A stretch of DNA of 6,353 nt from Hyphomicrobiales bacterium (GTDB lineage: Bacteria; Pseudomonadota; Alphaproteobacteria; Rhizobiales; Beijerinckiaceae): contig JAIXZF010000100.1 in the NCBI GenBank assembly GCA_027489835.1, forward strand, positions 1-6,353. Direction: 5' to 3'. Under the pieces are notes generated by a model. It did no database searches, was not told the origin of the DNA, and saw nothing but the letters and a program-made list of their open reading frames with translations. Below are positions 5,329-6,353 of this stretch, in pieces (position 1 is the first letter of the stretch; each line of letters begins with the position of its first letter). Position numbers and translations under genes: made by a program.

Positions 5329-6353
5329 GCTGGCGCTCCTGGGGTCGCGGGCTGCTCCGCACCCTGTCCAACGGCTGCGCGGGTCTCTTCGTTCAGCGCC
5401 GCGCCGGGTTTCTTCGGCTGCACCAGCGGCTCGGGCGCGAGCGTCCGGCCGCGCAGGAGGTCCGCGCCGGCCAGCATGCCGGCGACGGCCTGCTTCTCCA
5501 GCCGCTGCAGGTCGCGCTTGCGCACGTCGGCGCTGATCTCCGCCGCCTCGTCATGCGAGAGGCCAAGCTCCTCGAGCGTGATGCGCCCAAAATAGAGCGC
5601 GCTTTCGAACGTCTCGCGCACGAAGCGGTCGACGCCGATGCGCTTGAGCTCGATCGCGTGGACGCGGTCGAAGGCCCTGACGTGGAGCCGTGCCTGCGGG
5701 AAGTTCTCCTTGGCCATCTCGGCGATGCGGTTGGCGGCCAACTTGTCGTCGACGCAGATGGCGATGAGCTTCGCCTTGCCTGCGCCCGCCGCGCGCAGCA
5801 CGTCAAGCCGCGTGCCGTCGCCGTAATACACCTTGAAGCCGAAGCGCGTGGCCGAGCGGATGCTCTCGACATCGTTGTCGATGACGGTGACGTCGATCTT
5901 CTGCGTCAGCATGGTCTGCGTCACCACCTGCCCGAAGCGTCCGAAGCCGATGATGACCACCGAGCCACCAGCTCCGTCGAAATCCTCGTCCATCGTCTCG
6001 GCCGCCGGCGTGGCGCTGGCGATGCGCGCGTCGATCAGCTTGGCCGCAATGGGCCCTATCAGCATCGTCAGGGCGGCCAGCGCCGTCGCCATCGCCGCCT
6101 GCTCCGCGTTGAGCAGGCCGAGCGAGCCCGCCAGCGGCAACAGCACGAAGGCGAACTCGCCGGCCGGCGAAAGAAGCGCGCCTGCCCGGATCGCCTCGGA
6201 GGTCGAGGAGCACGAGGCGCGCAGGATGGAGGCCGCGATAGCGATCTTCACGACGATCAGCGCCGGCGCCAGCAGGGCCAGCAGCAGCCAGTTCTCGGCC
6301 ACCATCTTCAGGTCGATCGACATGCCGACCGCCATGAAGAACAGCCCGAGCAG
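5325..6353 (-). CDS. Kef-type K+/H+ antiporter, C-terminal part (cut by window edge)
   Basis: These 342 residues are the C-terminal part of a monovalent cation:proton antiporter-2 (KefB/KefC) protein, which releases K+ in exchange for H+ and acidifies the cytoplasm during electrophile stress. The frame is open to position 6353; comparison with KefC of about 620 residues suggests roughly 250-300 residues lie outside. The visible part starts within the transporter domain (LLGLFFMAVGMSID), continues through SPAGEFAFVLLPLA and ends its last helix at LTMLIGPIAAKLIDARI. After an acidic linker (DEDFDG) comes a TrkA-N/RCK domain with the nucleotide-binding loop GFGRFGQ, followed by VIDNDVESIR, VYYGDGTRLDVLRAAGA and FVRETFESALYFGRITLEELG, which closely resemble E. 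coli KefC. No TrkA-C domain follows; the last 40 or so residues are a Pro/Ala-rich tail. E. coli relatives are gated by glutathione and its adducts; whether this one is cannot be read directly. No KefF/KefG ancillary gene is seen. Confidence 0.92.
   Translation of the reverse strand: MLGLFFMAVGMSIDLKMVAENWLLLALLAPALIVVKIAIAASILRASCSSTSEAIRAGALLSPAGEFAFVLLPLAGSLGLLNAEQAAMATALAALTMLIGPIAAKLIDARIASATPAAETMDEDFDGAGGSVVIIGFGRFGQVVTQTMLTQKIDVTVIDNDVESIRSATRFGFKVYYGDGTRLDVLRAAGAGKAKLIAICVDDKLAANRIAEMAKENFPQARLHVRAFDRVHAIELKRIGVDRFVRETFESALYFGRITLEELGLSHDEAAEISADVRKRDLQRLEKQAVAGMLAGADLLRGRTLAPEPLVQPKKPGAALNEETRAAVGQGAEQPATPGAPA
5336..5340 (-). promoter_or_regulatory. Shine-Dalgarno deciding the MATE TTG start
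   Basis: Read on the minus strand, AGGAG (5340-5336) lies seven bases before the TTG at 5328-5326. It is inside the last codons of the Kef gene. It supports TTG as the true MATE start and translational coupling through the TTGA overlap. Confidence 0.7.

Noticed and set aside
3901..5595. 564-residue plus-strand open frame opposite the MATE gene and the end of the Kef gene
   Set aside because: Its product is rich in His, Arg, Glu and Gly with no domain, and it crosses the boundary of two clear minus-strand genes with family motifs. Such long antisense frames are normal in GC-rich DNA.

Overview
The window is GC-rich, densely coded chromosomal DNA that looks alphaproteobacterial, most likely Hyphomicrobiales (Rhizobiales). 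The evidence is a plant-type glutamate-cysteine ligase, a small DUF1127 (YjiS-like) protein next to a LysR regulator, a single Flp pilin and a DUF937 protein, all common in that order. The genus cannot be told from the sequence. I see no RNA genes, insertion sequences, CRISPR arrays or phage genes, and no gene-free stretch over 300 bases.

Layout. Plus strand: glutamate-cysteine ligase gshA (16-1389), then a 122-bp gap and a very short Flp/type IVb prepilin gene (1512-1685). Its stop lies 18 bp from the stop of a minus-strand LysR-type regulator (1704-2591). A 119-bp divergent intergenic region carries an imperfect palindrome that overlaps a predicted LysR promoter. It separates the regulator from a plus-strand DUF1127 gene (2711-3061) with a good Shine-Dalgarno. 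A perfect 9-bp-stem hairpin at the end of the DUF1127 gene, followed by a GC palindrome, sits where this gene meets a minus-strand run of three genes. In transcription order these are a Kef-type K+/H+ antiporter (5' end outside the window, stop at 5325), a MATE-family exporter (5328-3919) that overlaps it by four bases and starts with TTG, and a DUF937 protein (3844-3077).

How the genes may work together. The Kef and MATE genes are almost certainly co-transcribed and translationally coupled, giving an inner-membrane cation/drug transport pair. GshA makes the glutathione precursor, and Kef antiporters of the E. coli type are gated by glutathione, so both ends of the window touch thiol/electrophile stress. 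They are on opposite strands about 4 kb apart, so this link is only thematic. LysR and DUF1127 form a divergent regulator/target pair by layout.

Overall this is mostly ordinary housekeeping and accessory chromosome. I do not see a convincing undescribed multi-gene system. The best leads are the small orphan pilin gene, the LysR/DUF1127 control region with its extended DUF1127 protein, and the DUF937 protein with a calcium-loop-like motif.
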